64,000 nucleotides of DNA from Allobosea sp. Leaf344 (GTDB taxonomy: Bacteria; Pseudomonadota; Alphaproteobacteria; Rhizobiales; Beijerinckiaceae). The position numbers were made by a program, and so were the translations under genes. The stretch's first letter is position 1. Each line of letters opens with the position of its first letter. Under the pieces are notes generated by a model. The model had not been told where the DNA came from. It worked only from the letters and a program-made list of their open reading frames with translations, and searched no databases. The stretch lies in NCBI RefSeq assembly GCF_001426225.1, contig NZ_LMRT01000001.1, forward strand, positions 989,613 to 1,053,612, given 5' to 3'. Positions 27,693 through 36,757 of this stretch are shown piece after piece.

Positions 27693-28358
27693 TCAGCGCC
27701 AGTTCGGCCAGGCCTGCTGCGGCTGATAGCCATAGGCGCCGGCCGGAAGGCCTGGTCTCAGCAGGATCTCGCCGCGGGCGGCGTTCCAGTTCGGCGCGCC
27801 GCGACCCTGGCCGGCCAGCGCCGGCTGCTTGATCCTGGCCGGAGCCTTGGCGAGCTTGGACTTGCCGGTCGAGGCCTTGGCGAGCTTGGTCTTGGCGCCG
27901 GTCGACGCCTTGGCGAATTGCGAATAGCCGTCGGGAGCGACGCCGTTCAGCGCGATCCGCGTCTGGCCGGCGCCATGCTTCTTGACCAAGGCGAAGAGCT
28001 TGGCCGCATTGGCCGGATGCAGGCGGATGCAGCCATGCGAAGCGGGCCGGCCGAGCGCGCGCACCGCGGTCGTGCCATGGATCGCATAGCCGCCATGGAA
28101 GAACACGGCGCTGGGCATGGCCCCGCCATATTTCCGGGAATACCAGTTCTTCTCCAGCCTGGTCGGGCGGAAGACGCCGTTGGGCGTGCGATAGCCCTTG
28201 CGGCCCGAGGAGATCGCCCAATTATAGCTCTCGCCATCGGTGGTGGTGACCTGGATGCGCTGCGCCGCGATGTCGACGCGGACATCGACGCCGGCCCTGG
28301 CGGGGGCGGCAAACAGCGACAGGGCCATGACGGCCAGGATGCCGAGTACGCGACGCAT
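27693..28358 (-). CDS. L,D-transpeptidase (YkuD domain), periplasmic
   Basis: 221 residues with a signal peptide (LGILAVMALSLFAAPARAG). The YkuD domain occupies residues ~25-135. It includes NWAISSGRKGYRTPNGVFRP, the HGGYAIHGTTAVRALGRPAS block and the catalytic SHGCIRLHPANAAKLFALVK with its Cys, His and Arg. The tail is Lys/Ala rich with repeated LAKASTGK-like units (KTKLAKASTGKSKLAKAPAR), perhaps cell-wall binding. It makes 3-3 peptidoglycan crosslinks or attaches proteins. It is convergent with the aldose epimerase gene, leaving 51 bp. Confidence 0.9.
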   Translation of the reverse strand: MRRVLGILAVMALSLFAAPARAGVDVRVDIAAQRIQVTTTDGESYNWAISSGRKGYRTPNGVFRPTRLEKNWYSRKYGGAMPSAVFFHGGYAIHGTTAVRALGRPASHGCIRLHPANAAKLFALVKKHGAGQTRIALNGVAPDGYSQFAKASTGAKTKLAKASTGKSKLAKAPARIKQPALAGQGRGAPNWNAARGEILLRPGLPAGAYGYQPQQAWPNWR

Positions 28359-28588
28359 GACACAACTCCGAGACCGAAACCCTGTGAATTCGGCGTTGTC
28401 GAGCGCCTGGGCGCCGCCGCCATGGCTTCAGGAAACTCCCCCGCGACAGGCTTGTAAAGCGCCAAGCGCGGACGTGGTTTAAGCCGCGCCAAACCGGCCG
28501 CGCGGAGCGGGCCCTATCGGGCACCGCGGCCAAGGTGTAGCACCGCTTCGCCTCGTAACCCCGCCCTCACCGTCAGCCGGCCGGTCCC

Positions 28589-29338
28589 ATGTTCGAAATC
28601 CTGCTTCCCGCCGGCGTGCCGCCGATGATCGCGCTGCTGCTGATCGCGGTCAGCTTCGTGACCTCGGCCTTCACGGCCGCCTTCGGCATCGGCGGCGGAA
28701 CGGTGATGCTGGGCGCGCTGGCCGGGGCCGTGCCCCCCGGGGTGATCATCGCGGTGCATGGGCTGGTGCAGGTCGGCTCCAATCTCGGCCGCTCCTATGT
28801 GCAGCGCGCGCATGCGCTCTGGCCGCTGGTGGCGCGGTTCACGCTGGGCTCGCTGGCCGGGGTCGCGCTCGGCGCGCTCTTCGTGGTCGCCTTGCCGGAG
28901 CGAGTGCTGCTCGGGCTGCTCGGGGTCTTCATCCTCGCCATGGCCTGGATCCGCAAGCCGCGGATCCCGGGGCTGGCATCGACCGGGCTGTTGATCGGCG
29001 GCGCGCTCTCCACCTTCATCACCATGTTCGTCGGCGCCACCGGGCCGTTCGTGCAGGCGCTGCTGCTGCCCCTTAACCTTGAGAAGCGCCAGCTGATCGC
29101 CACCCATGCCGTCTGCACCACGATCCAGCATCTGCTGAAGGTCTTCGCCTTCGGCCTGCTCGGCTTCTCCTTCGCGGATTGGCTGCCGCTGGTGGCGGCG
29201 ATGATCCTGTCCGGCTTCGCCGGAACGCTGGCCGGGACGCGGTTGCTGGAGCGGCTGCCGGAGCGCTGGTTCCTGCTGACGATCAAGCTGGTGCTGACGA
29301 TCGTCGGCCTGGATCTGCTGCGGCGCGCGCTGCTCTAG
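28589..29338 (+). CDS. TauE/SafE family membrane permease
   Basis: 249-residue protein with about eight hydrophobic helices. The two TauE/SafE repeat motifs are FTAAFGIGGGTVMLGALAG near residue 30 and LSTFITMFVGATGPFVQALL near 140. Members export sulfite, sulfonates or other organic anions, or take them up. Nothing in the neighbourhood names a substrate. It is followed by the low-GC islet. Confidence 0.85.
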   Translation: MFEILLPAGVPPMIALLLIAVSFVTSAFTAAFGIGGGTVMLGALAGAVPPGVIIAVHGLVQVGSNLGRSYVQRAHALWPLVARFTLGSLAGVALGALFVVALPERVLLGLLGVFILAMAWIRKPRIPGLASTGLLIGGALSTFITMFVGATGPFVQALLLPLNLEKRQLIATHAVCTTIQHLLKVFAFGLLGFSFADWLPLVAAMILSGFAGTLAGTRLLERLPERWFLLTIKLVLTIVGLDLLRRALL

Positions 29339-29761
29339 CGTCGATCTAGCACTGGAAAGAAAAAACTCACTTATGGCTGTCCTCTAACGCAGTTTGGATT
29401 TGGACGTAGCCTTAGGTAGCAAGCGCCGCTCGCGTTTCGCTCTAGATGATGCGGAATTACGAAACGGGTCGCCTCGTCCCCAGTGGTTATAAGTTGGAAG
29501 GCATGCTCCCAAAGGCCGCAGGGATTGATTGAAAACGAGCAAAACCATCACGCTCCGTTAGCGAAAAACGTTGGCCCACTGGACGCCTTAGCATAGATAC
29601 GCTATCAAAAATTCGCTCGCTTTGCATGCACATGCAAAGCGAGCGTACTGGTGGAGGTAAGGGGACATGAGCCCTTGGACATGTAGGCGATAGCCATCAT
29701 TCCGACCATACACCCCCGCAGAACGACCCGGATGCGCTAACACCCGAGCCGCCTATGTGAT
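29339..29761. other. Gene-free 423-bp low-GC region
   Basis: GC content falls visibly compared with both flanks. It contains only short open stretches (for example 27 codons from 29449) with no recognisable product. The main structured element is the long inverted repeat at 29614-29645, best read as the terminator of the minus-strand gene. No integrase, tRNA or direct-repeat boundary was found. Confidence 0.6.
29607..29645 (-). terminator. Long intrinsic terminator of the islet gene
   Basis: Perfect 15-bp inverted repeat CGCTCGCTTTGCATG / CATGCAAAGCGAGCG separated by two bases (29614-29645). On the minus strand it is followed by AATTTTTG. It lies 117 bp after the stop of the 198-residue gene. 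The stem is unusually long for a bacterial terminator, so a second role such as a protein-binding site remains possible. Confidence 0.65.
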
Positions 29762-30358
29762 TTAATTGAAGATGTCACGCGTCTTCATATTCTCATGTGC
29801 CACCTCCTCGACCGGCTCCACGGTCGCGCTGTTGGTTTCAGTATCTTGAGCCCGGTCATTCGTCCCCTCAGACGTTTGATGATCGGGCTCAATCGTTTTC
29901 GGCCCATCGAGGGCCAAGCTCCACAAGTTACCCTCACGGGTAAGCTTCCCTTCGGACTTAAGGCGCGACAACTGCGGACTAAGGGACGTTCGCGGGTAGT
30001 CCGTACCAAATTTTGCATTGATGGCCGCCAAGATGTCGCTGGCAGTCAGCCCGCCTCCGATCACCTCTAAAACCTCAATCACTGCCTCTTTAATAGTCTT
30101 CTCAGGGATTCCTCGCTTGCTTGGGAGGCGCCCAAGCAGACGCATGAACTCAGCTTCAATGGCCTCCACAGAGAAAGGGCCGAACGTCTTCGGCCCCTCC
30201 GCTTCGCTAGCCAGCTCGACGTGCAGCCCAGCAGCCTGAGCCGCCGCACGAAGCTGCGTGCGCTCTGCGTCGATAGCCTTCAATTGATGGCGGAGAAGCT
30301 GCTCTGATGAGGCAAGCTCCTTCATGCGGCCATGGATAAATTCTTGGAGCGTCGGCAT
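29762..30358 (-). CDS. Unrecognised protein with coiled coil and winged-helix-like region
   Basis: 198 residues; I do not recognise the family. Residues ~10-45 are predicted coiled coil (KELASSEQLLRHQLKAIDAE). Residues ~85-150 look like a winged helix: KTIKEAVIEVLEVIGGGLTA, SDILAAINAKFGTDYPRTSL, then SPQLSRLKSEGKLTREGNLW as a likely recognition helix and wing. The tail is acidic and polar (TETNSATVEPVEEVAHENMK). Base composition and codon use are less GC-biased than in neighbours, suggesting recent acquisition. Inverted repeats just upstream could be its operator, and a long hairpin follows the gene. A DNA-binding role is inferred from fold-like pattern only. Confidence 0.7.
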   Translation of the reverse strand: MPTLQEFIHGRMKELASSEQLLRHQLKAIDAERTQLRAAAQAAGLHVELASEAEGPKTFGPFSVEAIEAEFMRLLGRLPSKRGIPEKTIKEAVIEVLEVIGGGLTASDILAAINAKFGTDYPRTSLSPQLSRLKSEGKLTREGNLWSLALDGPKTIEPDHQTSEGTNDRAQDTETNSATVEPVEEVAHENMKTRDIFN

Positions 30359-30362
30359 ATGA

Positions 30363-30391
30363 GTCTCGAAACTGCGAGACTATAAGGTCTC
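30363..30391. promoter_or_regulatory. Operator-like inverted repeats upstream of the islet gene
   Basis: GTCTCG (30363-30368), CGAGAC (30375-30380) and GGTCTC (30386-30391) form two overlapping inverted repeats with 5-6 bp spacers. The start codon is 5 bp away. On the minus strand TATAGT at 30379-30384 resembles a -10 element lying between the half-sites. Confidence 0.4.
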
Positions 30392-30588
30392 ATGATTCGT
30401 GCGGGCTTGCAAGCCAAAGTTGGGGCTTATAAGTCACGACTACGATCGTCGTCCACAGGCGATATGGTTAATGGACTCCTTGAGGTTTGCGGCAACTTTG
30501 CCAACTTGTTGCAGTCCTGAAGACGCACCTCTGCGGCTATAAGGGCGGACGTGGCCGATGACAGGATGCTGAGCCGGCGCGGCGCGAG

Positions 30589-31449
30589 CTACAGCATCGG
30601 CAGCGAGCGCGGCTTCGGGCCGCGCGGGAAGGCGCGGTTGATCCGCCCGATCTCGGCCGGTGTCAGCGCCAGCGAAAGCGCCCCGGCATTCTCCTCGACA
30701 TGGACCGGCCTCGCCGCCTTGGGGATGGCGAAGACGGCGTCGTTGCGGGTGAGGAAGGCGAGCGCGACCTGCCGCGGCGTCGCGCCATGCGCCTGGGCGA
30801 TCTCCGCCAGCACGCGCCCGCCGGGGCTGCCGGGAGCGGGGAAATCATCCTGGCCGAAGGGGCTGTAGGCGGTGACGGCGATGCCCTGCCCGGCACAGAA
30901 GGGCAGCAGCGCATGCTCGATCGCCCGCTCGCGCAGATGATAGAGCACCTGGTTGCAGGCGATCGCATCGGATGGCGCCAGCGTCAGCGCCTCCTCGAGA
31001 TCCTCGACATCGAAATTGCTGACGCCCCAGGACAGGATCTTGCCGTCGCGCTTAAGCGTCTCGAAGGCCTCGAAGGTCTCCTCGAGCGGGTAGGACCCGC
31101 GCCAGTGCAGCAGGTAGCAGTCGAGCCTGTCGGTGCGCAGCCTGCGCAGGGACTGCTCGCAGGCGCGCAGCGTGCCGGATTTCGACGCATTGTGCGGAAG
31201 CACCTTCGACACCAGGAAGACCGTGTCGCGACGCCCGGCGACGGCCTCTCCGACGATCTCCTCGGAGCGGCCGGAGCCGTACATTTCGGCGGTGTCGATA
31301 TGGAGCAGGCCGAGATCGAGCCCCCGTCGCAGCGCGGCGATCGCGCCGGCCCGGTCGGCGAGCTCGATGTTCCAGCTGCCCTGCCCGATGACCGGGACCT
31401 CGCGGCCGCCGCTCCCGAAGGGTCGCATCGTCGTGGTGGCGCGCGTCAT
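30589..31449 (-). CDS. Aldo/keto reductase
   Basis: 286-residue (alpha/beta)8 oxidoreductase using NADPH. The catalytic block is DTAEMYGSGRSEEIVGEAVA with Asp and Tyr. The Lys strand is FLVSKVLPHNASKSG, and the active-site His is in YLLHWRGSYPLEETF. The cofactor segment is AIPKAARPVHVEENAGAL. Length is normal for the small AKR5-like proteins. The ATG at 31449 is used; an ATG seven codons later (MRPFGSGGREVPV) is possible. It sits between the low-GC islet and folC. Substrate unknown. Confidence 0.9.
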   Translation of the reverse strand: MTRATTTMRPFGSGGREVPVIGQGSWNIELADRAGAIAALRRGLDLGLLHIDTAEMYGSGRSEEIVGEAVAGRRDTVFLVSKVLPHNASKSGTLRACEQSLRRLRTDRLDCYLLHWRGSYPLEETFEAFETLKRDGKILSWGVSNFDVEDLEEALTLAPSDAIACNQVLYHLRERAIEHALLPFCAGQGIAVTAYSPFGQDDFPAPGSPGGRVLAEIAQAHGATPRQVALAFLTRNDAVFAIPKAARPVHVEENAGALSLALTPAEIGRINRAFPRGPKPRSLPML

Positions 31450-31484
31450 CGCAGTCTCCGTTCGGGGTTCGGGGACAAACGGGA

Positions 31485-32807
31485 TCAGGCCGGGAGCGTT
31501 CCGTTGGCGGAGAGGACCTCGCCCGCGAGATAGAGCGAGCCGCAGATCAGGATGCGCGGCGGCGCCGGCCAGGGACGCGCCGCGATCTCCCGCAGAGCCT
31601 GCTCGACCGAGCCCGCCACCTCGGCCACGAGCCCCGATTCCCGCGCCAGCGCCGCGACCTCCTCGGCCGGGCGGGCGACGAGCGCGTTCTGGATCGGCAC
31701 GGCCAGCAGCCCCTGCGCCAGCCCCTTGAAATGCGCCAGCGTGGCGCGGGCGTCCTTGGTCGAGAGCAGGCCGGCGATCATCACCAGCGGGGCGGGATTG
31801 CGGTCGGCGAGATCGGCCATGGCCTGGGCCAGCACGCGGCCGCCATCGGGGTTATGGCCACCATCCAGCCAGAGCTCGGCGCCCTGCGGCAGCAGATCGA
31901 CCAGATGGCCGCGCGCCAGGCGCTGCAGCCGCGCCGGCCAATCCGCCGTCATCATGCCCTGCTCGAAGGCGTGCGCCGGCAGGCCGCCATAGCCGGCGGC
32001 GCGCAAGGCGGCGATGGCGGTGCCGGCATTGACGTGCTGGTGGCGCCCGGCGAGCCGCGGCAGCGGCAGGTCGAGCAGCCCGTCCTGATCCTCATAGACC
32101 AGCCGGCCGCCGGCCTCGTGGACATGGAAATCCTGCGCGCCGATCAGGATCCTGGCGGCGCCGACGCGCTCGGCCGCCGCCTCGAGCACCGCGGTCGGCT
32201 CCGGCTCCTGCGGCGCGATCACGGCAGGCGCCCCGCGCTTGAAGATGCCGGCCTTCTCGGCGGCGATCTTGGTGACGGTGTCGCCGAGATATTCGGCATG
32301 GTCGAGCGAGACCGGGGTGACCACGGCGCAGGCGGGGTTGGCGATGACATTGGTCGTGTCGAGCCGCCCGCCGAGGCCGGTCTCGAGCAGCACGACATCG
32401 GCGCGATGCTCGAGGAAGAGCAGAAAGGCCGCCGCCGTCGTGATTTCGTAGAAGGTGATCGGCTCGCCGGCATTGGCGCGCTCGCAGCGTTCCAGCGCCT
32501 CGACCAGCACCGCCTCGTCGACGAAGCGGCCGCCGCCCTTGGCCCCGAGCCGGATCCGCTCATGGAACCGCACCAGATGCGGCGAGGTGTAGACATGGGC
32601 GCTCAGCCCGCCCGCCTCCAGGATCGCGCGCATGAAGGCGATGGTCGAGCCCTTGCCATTGGTGCCGGCGACATGGATCACCGGCGGCAGGCGCTTATGC
32701 GGATCACCCAGCCGCTCGAGCAGCCTGAGGCTGCGCCCCAGCGACAGGTCGATCAGCTTGGGATGCAGCGCCATGAAGCGCGCCAGAAGCGTGTCGGACG
32801 ACCCCAT
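31485..32807 (-). CDS. folC: Bifunctional dihydrofolate synthase / folylpolyglutamate synthase
   Basis: 440 residues, Mur-ligase fold. It adds glutamate to dihydropteroate and then to folates. The P-loop is VAGTNGKGSTIAFM; other motifs are FYEITTAAAFLLF, VLLETGLGGRLDTTNVI and the SLDHAEYLGDTVTKIAAEKA block. The C-terminal domain has LWLDGGHNPDGGRVLAQA. Last gene of the trpFBA-accD-folC operon, 27 bp after accD. Confidence 0.95.
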   Translation of the reverse strand: MGSSDTLLARFMALHPKLIDLSLGRSLRLLERLGDPHKRLPPVIHVAGTNGKGSTIAFMRAILEAGGLSAHVYTSPHLVRFHERIRLGAKGGGRFVDEAVLVEALERCERANAGEPITFYEITTAAAFLLFLEHRADVVLLETGLGGRLDTTNVIANPACAVVTPVSLDHAEYLGDTVTKIAAEKAGIFKRGAPAVIAPQEPEPTAVLEAAAERVGAARILIGAQDFHVHEAGGRLVYEDQDGLLDLPLPRLAGRHQHVNAGTAIAALRAAGYGGLPAHAFEQGMMTADWPARLQRLARGHLVDLLPQGAELWLDGGHNPDGGRVLAQAMADLADRNPAPLVMIAGLLSTKDARATLAHFKGLAQGLLAVPIQNALVARPAEEVAALARESGLVAEVAGSVEQALREIAARPWPAPPRILICGSLYLAGEVLSANGTLPA

Positions 32808-32834
32808 CGCGCGTTCGGGAACCTTCGTTACGGC

Positions 32835-33740
32835 TCAGACCGCTTCGGCCACGGGCTGCGCCGGCGTCTCCGCCACCGGCGCGGCTTCGGCCGCCGGCTG
32901 CCCGGTGAGCATCCGCCCCAGCCGCGCCAGCGTCGCGGGGATGTCGTGGCGGTGGACGACCATGTCGACCATGCCGTGATCCCTCAGATATTCGGCCCGC
33001 TGGAAACCGTCCGGCAGCTTTTCGCGGATGGTCTGCTCGATGACGCGCGGACCGGCGAAGCCGATCAGCGCGCCGGGCTCGGCGATGTGGATGTCGCCGA
33101 GCATCGCATAGGAAGCGGTGACGCCGCCGGTGGTCGGGTTGGTGAGCACGACGAGATAGGGCAATCCGGCCTTGCGCAGCCGGCGCACGGCCACCGTGGT
33201 GCGCGGCAGCTGCATCAGCGAGAGGATGCCCTCCTGCATGCGCGCCCCGCCGGACGCCGCGAAGACGACATAGGGGGTGCGCTTCTCCAGCGCCGTCTCG
33301 GCCCCCTTGATGAAGGCCTCGCCCGCAGCCATGCCGAGCGAGCCGCCCATGAAGTGGAAATCCTGCACCGCCAGCGTCATCGGCAGGCCCTGGACGCGGC
33401 CATAGCCGACCTTGAAGGCATCGACGGCGCCGGTCTTGGCGCGGGCGTCCTTCAGCCGGTCGACATAGCGCTTCTCATCCCGGAACTTCAGCGGGTCGAC
33501 GGCGACGTCCGGCAGCGGGACATCCAGCCATTTGCCTTCGTCGAAGGTCATGCGCAGCCGGTTGACCGCGGTGACGCGCAGATGATGGTCGGAGCCGGGG
33601 ATGACGAAGCCATTGGCCTCGACATCCTTGTGGAACACCATCTGCCCGGAATCGGGGCATTTGACCCAGAGGTTCTCGGGCGTCTCGCGCTTGAACAGCG
33701 TCTTGATCCGCGGCCGGACGACTTCGGAGATCCAGTTCAT
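32835..33740 (-). CDS. accD: Acetyl-CoA carboxylase carboxyltransferase beta subunit, zinc ribbon degenerate
   Basis: 301 residues. With AccA it moves the carboxyl group from biotin to acetyl-CoA, the first step of fatty acid synthesis. The crotonase-fold core is clear: [38 protein letters not shown] (as [11 protein letters not shown]) and [18 protein letters not shown]. The N-terminal zinc ribbon of other AccD proteins (four Cys) is degraded: only Cys28 remains ([12 protein letters not shown]) and the second pair reads VIPGSDHH. The same change is known to me from other Hyphomicrobiales. The C-terminal tail is Ala/Pro/Glu rich. Confidence 0.96.
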   Translation of the reverse strand: MNWISEVVRPRIKTLFKRETPENLWVKCPDSGQMVFHKDVEANGFVIPGSDHHLRVTAVNRLRMTFDEGKWLDVPLPDVAVDPLKFRDEKRYVDRLKDARAKTGAVDAFKVGYGRVQGLPMTLAVQDFHFMGGSLGMAAGEAFIKGAETALEKRTPYVVFAASGGARMQEGILSLMQLPRTTVAVRRLRKAGLPYLVVLTNPTTGGVTASYAMLGDIHIAEPGALIGFAGPRVIEQTIREKLPDGFQRAEYLRDHGMVDMVVHRHDIPATLARLGRMLTGQPAAEAAPVAETPAQPVAEAV

Positions 33741-33767
33741 CGCTCACTCCTGCTGGCGCGGCGCCGG

Positions 33768-34613
33768 TCAGGCCGCCTTGGCGACGCGGCGAATGCCGGC
33801 CGCCAGTTCCGCCACCAGCGAGGTGACAGCCGAAACCGTCTTTTCCGTGGCCCTGCCCTCGCCATCCAGCGAGGCCCTGACGCGCTCGACCAGGGCCGAG
33901 CCGACGACGACGCCGTCGGCGCCGCGGGCGATGGCCTCGGCATCCTCGGCCGTCTTGACGCCGAAGCCGACGGCGACGGGGAGATCGGTGTGGCGCTTGA
34001 TGCGGGCCACCGCTTCGCCGACCGCGTCATAGCTCGCGATGGTGCCGCCGGTGATCCCGGTCATCGAGACGTAATAGACGAAGCCGGAGGTGTTCTGCAG
34101 CACCTTCGGCAGGCGCCTGTCATCGGTGGTCGGCGTGGCGAGGCGGATGAAGTTCACGCCGGCCGCCAGAGCGGGAAGGCAGAGCTCGACATCCTCCTCC
34201 GGCGGCAGATCGACCACGATCAGCCCGTCCACCCCGGCGGCCCTGGCATCCTGCAGGAAGCGTTCGACACCATAGACATAGATCGGGTTGTAATAGCCCA
34301 TCAGCACGATCGGCGTGTCGTGGCCCGCCTTGCGGAAGCCCTCGACCATGGCCAGCGTCTTCGCCAGCGTCTGTCCGGCCTTCAGCGCGCGCTGTCCGGC
34401 GAGCTGGATCGGGATGCCGTCCGCCATCGGATCGGTGAAGGGCACGCCGAGCTCGATGATGTCGGCGCCGGCGCCGGGCAAGGCGTGCAGGATCGCCGTC
34501 GCGGTCTGGTGATCCGGATCGCCCGCCGTGACGAAGGTCACCAGGGCGGCGCGGCCCTCAGCGGCGCAGGCGGCGAAACGGGTCTGGATGCGGGTATGGC
34601 CGGTCGTTGTCAT
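33768..34613 (-). CDS. trpA: Tryptophan synthase alpha subunit
   Basis: 281 residues, TIM barrel. It cleaves indole-3-glycerol phosphate to indole, which passes to TrpB. The catalytic Glu and Asp are in [20 protein letters not shown]. The phosphate-binding loop is [20 protein letters not shown] with [10 protein letters not shown]. The [11 protein letters not shown] strand is typical. It lies 27 bp before accD and 118 bp after trpB. Confidence 0.97.
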   Translation of the reverse strand: MTTTGHTRIQTRFAACAAEGRAALVTFVTAGDPDHQTATAILHALPGAGADIIELGVPFTDPMADGIPIQLAGQRALKAGQTLAKTLAMVEGFRKAGHDTPIVLMGYYNPIYVYGVERFLQDARAAGVDGLIVVDLPPEEDVELCLPALAAGVNFIRLATPTTDDRRLPKVLQNTSGFVYYVSMTGITGGTIASYDAVGEAVARIKRHTDLPVAVGFGVKTAEDAEAIARGADGVVVGSALVERVRASLDGEGRATEKTVSAVTSLVAELAAGIRRVAKAA

Positions 34614-34731
34614 GGCAGAGCGGTTAGCATGGCTGGGGCGGGCTTGGCGAGAGGACAGCTGGCCGGGCGCGGCGGGGCGGGTTCCTCGCCGGCGCGGGTC
34701 GCGGCGAGGGCGCGGCGCCGTGCCGGCGCCG

Positions 34732-35949
34732 TCACATCCCGCCCAGGATCTCCGCCACCTGCGGGATGTCCTTGTCGCCCCGGCCGCACAGATTCATCAC
34801 CATCAGATGGTCCCTGGGCAGCTGCGGCGCGAGGTCGATGACCTTGGCCAGGGCATGCGCCGGCTCGAGCGCCGGGATGATGCCTTCGAGCTTGGAGCAG
34901 AGCTGGAAGGCGTCGAGCGCCTCCTGATCGGTGGCGGAGATGTAGCTGACGCGGCCGCTGTCATGCAGCCAGGCATGCTCGGGGCCGATGCCGGGATAGT
35001 CGAGCCCGGCCGAGATCGAATGGGCGTCGGTGATCTGGCCGTCGTCGTCCATCAGCAGATAGGTGCGGTTGCCATGCAGCACGCCGGGCCGTCCGCCGGT
35101 GAGCGACGCCGCATGGAGCCCCGAGGACAGGCCGTGGCCGGCCGCCTCGACACCCCACATCTTGACCTCGGGATCGTCCAGGAAGGGGTGGAACAGGCCG
35201 ATGGCGTTGGAGCCGCCGCCGATCGCCGCGATCAGCGAATCCGGCAGGCGGCCCTCCGCCTCGAGCATCTGCTCGCGCGTCTCCTTGCCGATCACCGACT
35301 GGAAGTCGCGCACCATGGCGGGGTAGGGATGCGGGCCGGCCGCGGTGCCGATGCAGTAGAAGGTGGTCGCGACATTGGTGACCCAGTCGCGGAGCGCCTC
35401 GTTCATCGCATCCTTCAGCGTCTTGGAGCCGGATTGCACCGGCACGACCTCGGCCCCCAGCATCTTCATGCGGAAGACGTTGGGCTTCTGCCGCTCGACG
35501 TCGACCGCGCCCATATAGACGATGCATTCCAGCCCGAAGCGGGCGCAGAGCGTGGCGGTGGCGACGCCGTGCTGGCCGGCCCCGGTCTCGGCGATGATGC
35601 GCTTCTTGCCCATGCGCCGCGCCAGCAGGATCTGGCCGAGCACGTTGTTCACCTTGTGCGCGCCGGTATGGTTCAGCTCGTCGCGCTTGAAATAGATCCT
35701 GGCGCCGCCGAGATGCTCGGTCATCCGCTCCGCGAAATACAGCGGCGAGGGGCGCCCGACATAATGCTTGAGATAGGACTGCATGTCCTTCTGGAAGCCC
35801 GGATCGGCCTTGGCCTCCTCATAGGCCTGCTCCAGCGAAAGCACGAGCGGCATCAGCGTCTCGGCGACGAAACGGCCGCCGAACAGGCCGAAATGGCCGT
35901 TCTCATCCGGGCCGGAGCGATAGGTGTTCGGGTTCTGAGGGGCGTTCAT
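34732..35949 (-). CDS. trpB: Tryptophan synthase beta subunit
   Basis: 405-residue PLP enzyme joining indole and serine. The PLP Lys is in [20 protein letters not shown], the phosphate-binding Gly loop is [14 protein letters not shown], and the COMM region is [20 protein letters not shown]. The ATG at 35949 gives [20 protein letters not shown]. It is 22 bp downstream of trpF. Confidence 0.97.
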   Translation of the reverse strand: MNAPQNPNTYRSGPDENGHFGLFGGRFVAETLMPLVLSLEQAYEEAKADPGFQKDMQSYLKHYVGRPSPLYFAERMTEHLGGARIYFKRDELNHTGAHKVNNVLGQILLARRMGKKRIIAETGAGQHGVATATLCARFGLECIVYMGAVDVERQKPNVFRMKMLGAEVVPVQSGSKTLKDAMNEALRDWVTNVATTFYCIGTAAGPHPYPAMVRDFQSVIGKETREQMLEAEGRLPDSLIAAIGGGSNAIGLFHPFLDDPEVKMWGVEAAGHGLSSGLHAASLTGGRPGVLHGNRTYLLMDDDGQITDAHSISAGLDYPGIGPEHAWLHDSGRVSYISATDQEALDAFQLCSKLEGIIPALEPAHALAKVIDLAPQLPRDHLMVMNLCGRGDKDIPQVAEILGGM

Positions 35950-35971
35950 CTGCTGGCTGCCTTCGATACGC

Positions 35972-36643
35972 TCAAACGGTCATCTCTGCGGCCGCGCGGG
36001 CGGCCGCGACAAATGCGGTGATCTTCTCGCTATCCTTGACGCCGGGCGCCGATTCCACGCCAGTGGAGACATCGACGCCGGCCGGTCCGACCTCGCGGAT
36101 CGCTGCGCCGACATTCGCCGGATCCAGCCCGCCCGATAGCATGAAGCGCAGGGCGGGGTCGAGACCGGCCAGGATGCGCCAGTCGAAGCTCCGGCCATGG
36201 CCGCCGGGATAGGCCGCGTCACGGGGCGGCTTGGCGTCGAGCAGGATGAGGTCGGCCACGGCGCGATAGGGCGCGATCGCGGCGATGTCCCCAGGTTCGG
36301 AGATTCCGACCGCCTTCATCACCGGGAGGCAAGCCGCGGTCCGGATCGCCGCGACCTGGGCGGGCGTCTCGCCGCCATGTAGCTGCAGCCAGTCGGGCCG
36401 CACCCGCTCCAGGATCTCGTCCATCCTCGTTCGATCGGGATCGACCAGCAGCGCCACGATCGCTGCCCGGCCGCGGGCCAGCGCCGCGAGCTCGGCCGCC
36501 TTGTCCAGGGTGACGAAGCGCGGGCTGCGGGGGTGGAAGACGAGACCGATCATGTCGGCGCCGGCGTCGAGCGCGGCCGCCAGCGTCTGCGGCGTCGAGA
36601 GACCGCAGATCTTGATACGGAATGGCTGTGCACAGGCGTTCAT
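35972..36643 (-). CDS. trpF: Phosphoribosylanthranilate isomerase
   Basis: 223 residues from the ATG at 36643 ([20 protein letters not shown]). It isomerises phosphoribosylanthranilate in tryptophan synthesis. The catalytic Cys is in KICGLSTP; the catalytic Asp is in the [15 protein letters not shown] region or nearby, and [17 protein letters not shown] follows. The phosphate loop is [16 protein letters not shown] with [16 protein letters not shown]. First gene of the operon; the upstream gap of 114 bp to the divergent TAXI gene should hold the promoter. Confidence 0.96.
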   Translation of the reverse strand: MNACAQPFRIKICGLSTPQTLAAALDAGADMIGLVFHPRSPRFVTLDKAAELAALARGRAAIVALLVDPDRTRMDEILERVRPDWLQLHGGETPAQVAAIRTAACLPVMKAVGISEPGDIAAIAPYRAVADLILLDAKPPRDAAYPGGHGRSFDWRILAGLDPALRFMLSGGLDPANVGAAIREVGPAGVDVSTGVESAPGVKDSEKITAFVAAARAAAEMTV

Positions 36644-36757
36644 CCCGGCTCTGTAGCATGATTGCGCGACGCGCCGCACTTGCGACATGATCGCCCGCAA
36701 AGCCATTCTGCAACTGGGCCGCTGCGCTGCGCCGGCCGGCGTCGGGGTGGGCAAGGC

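Noticed and set aside
27841..27910. Repeats in the L,D-transpeptidase tail as a CRISPR-like or mobile repeat
   Set aside because: They are imperfect, in frame and encode Lys/Ala-rich LAKASTGK units, so a protein repeat explains them.
29614..29645. Perfect 15-bp inverted repeat as a recombination or attachment site
   Set aside because: A T-run follows on the minus strand at the end of a gene, so a terminator is the simpler reading; no integrase or flanking direct repeats were found.
31731..34841. 1036-codon plus-strand open frame over folC, accD and trpA
   Set aside because: Antisense of three confidently identified genes; no domain recognisable and the same shadow composition.
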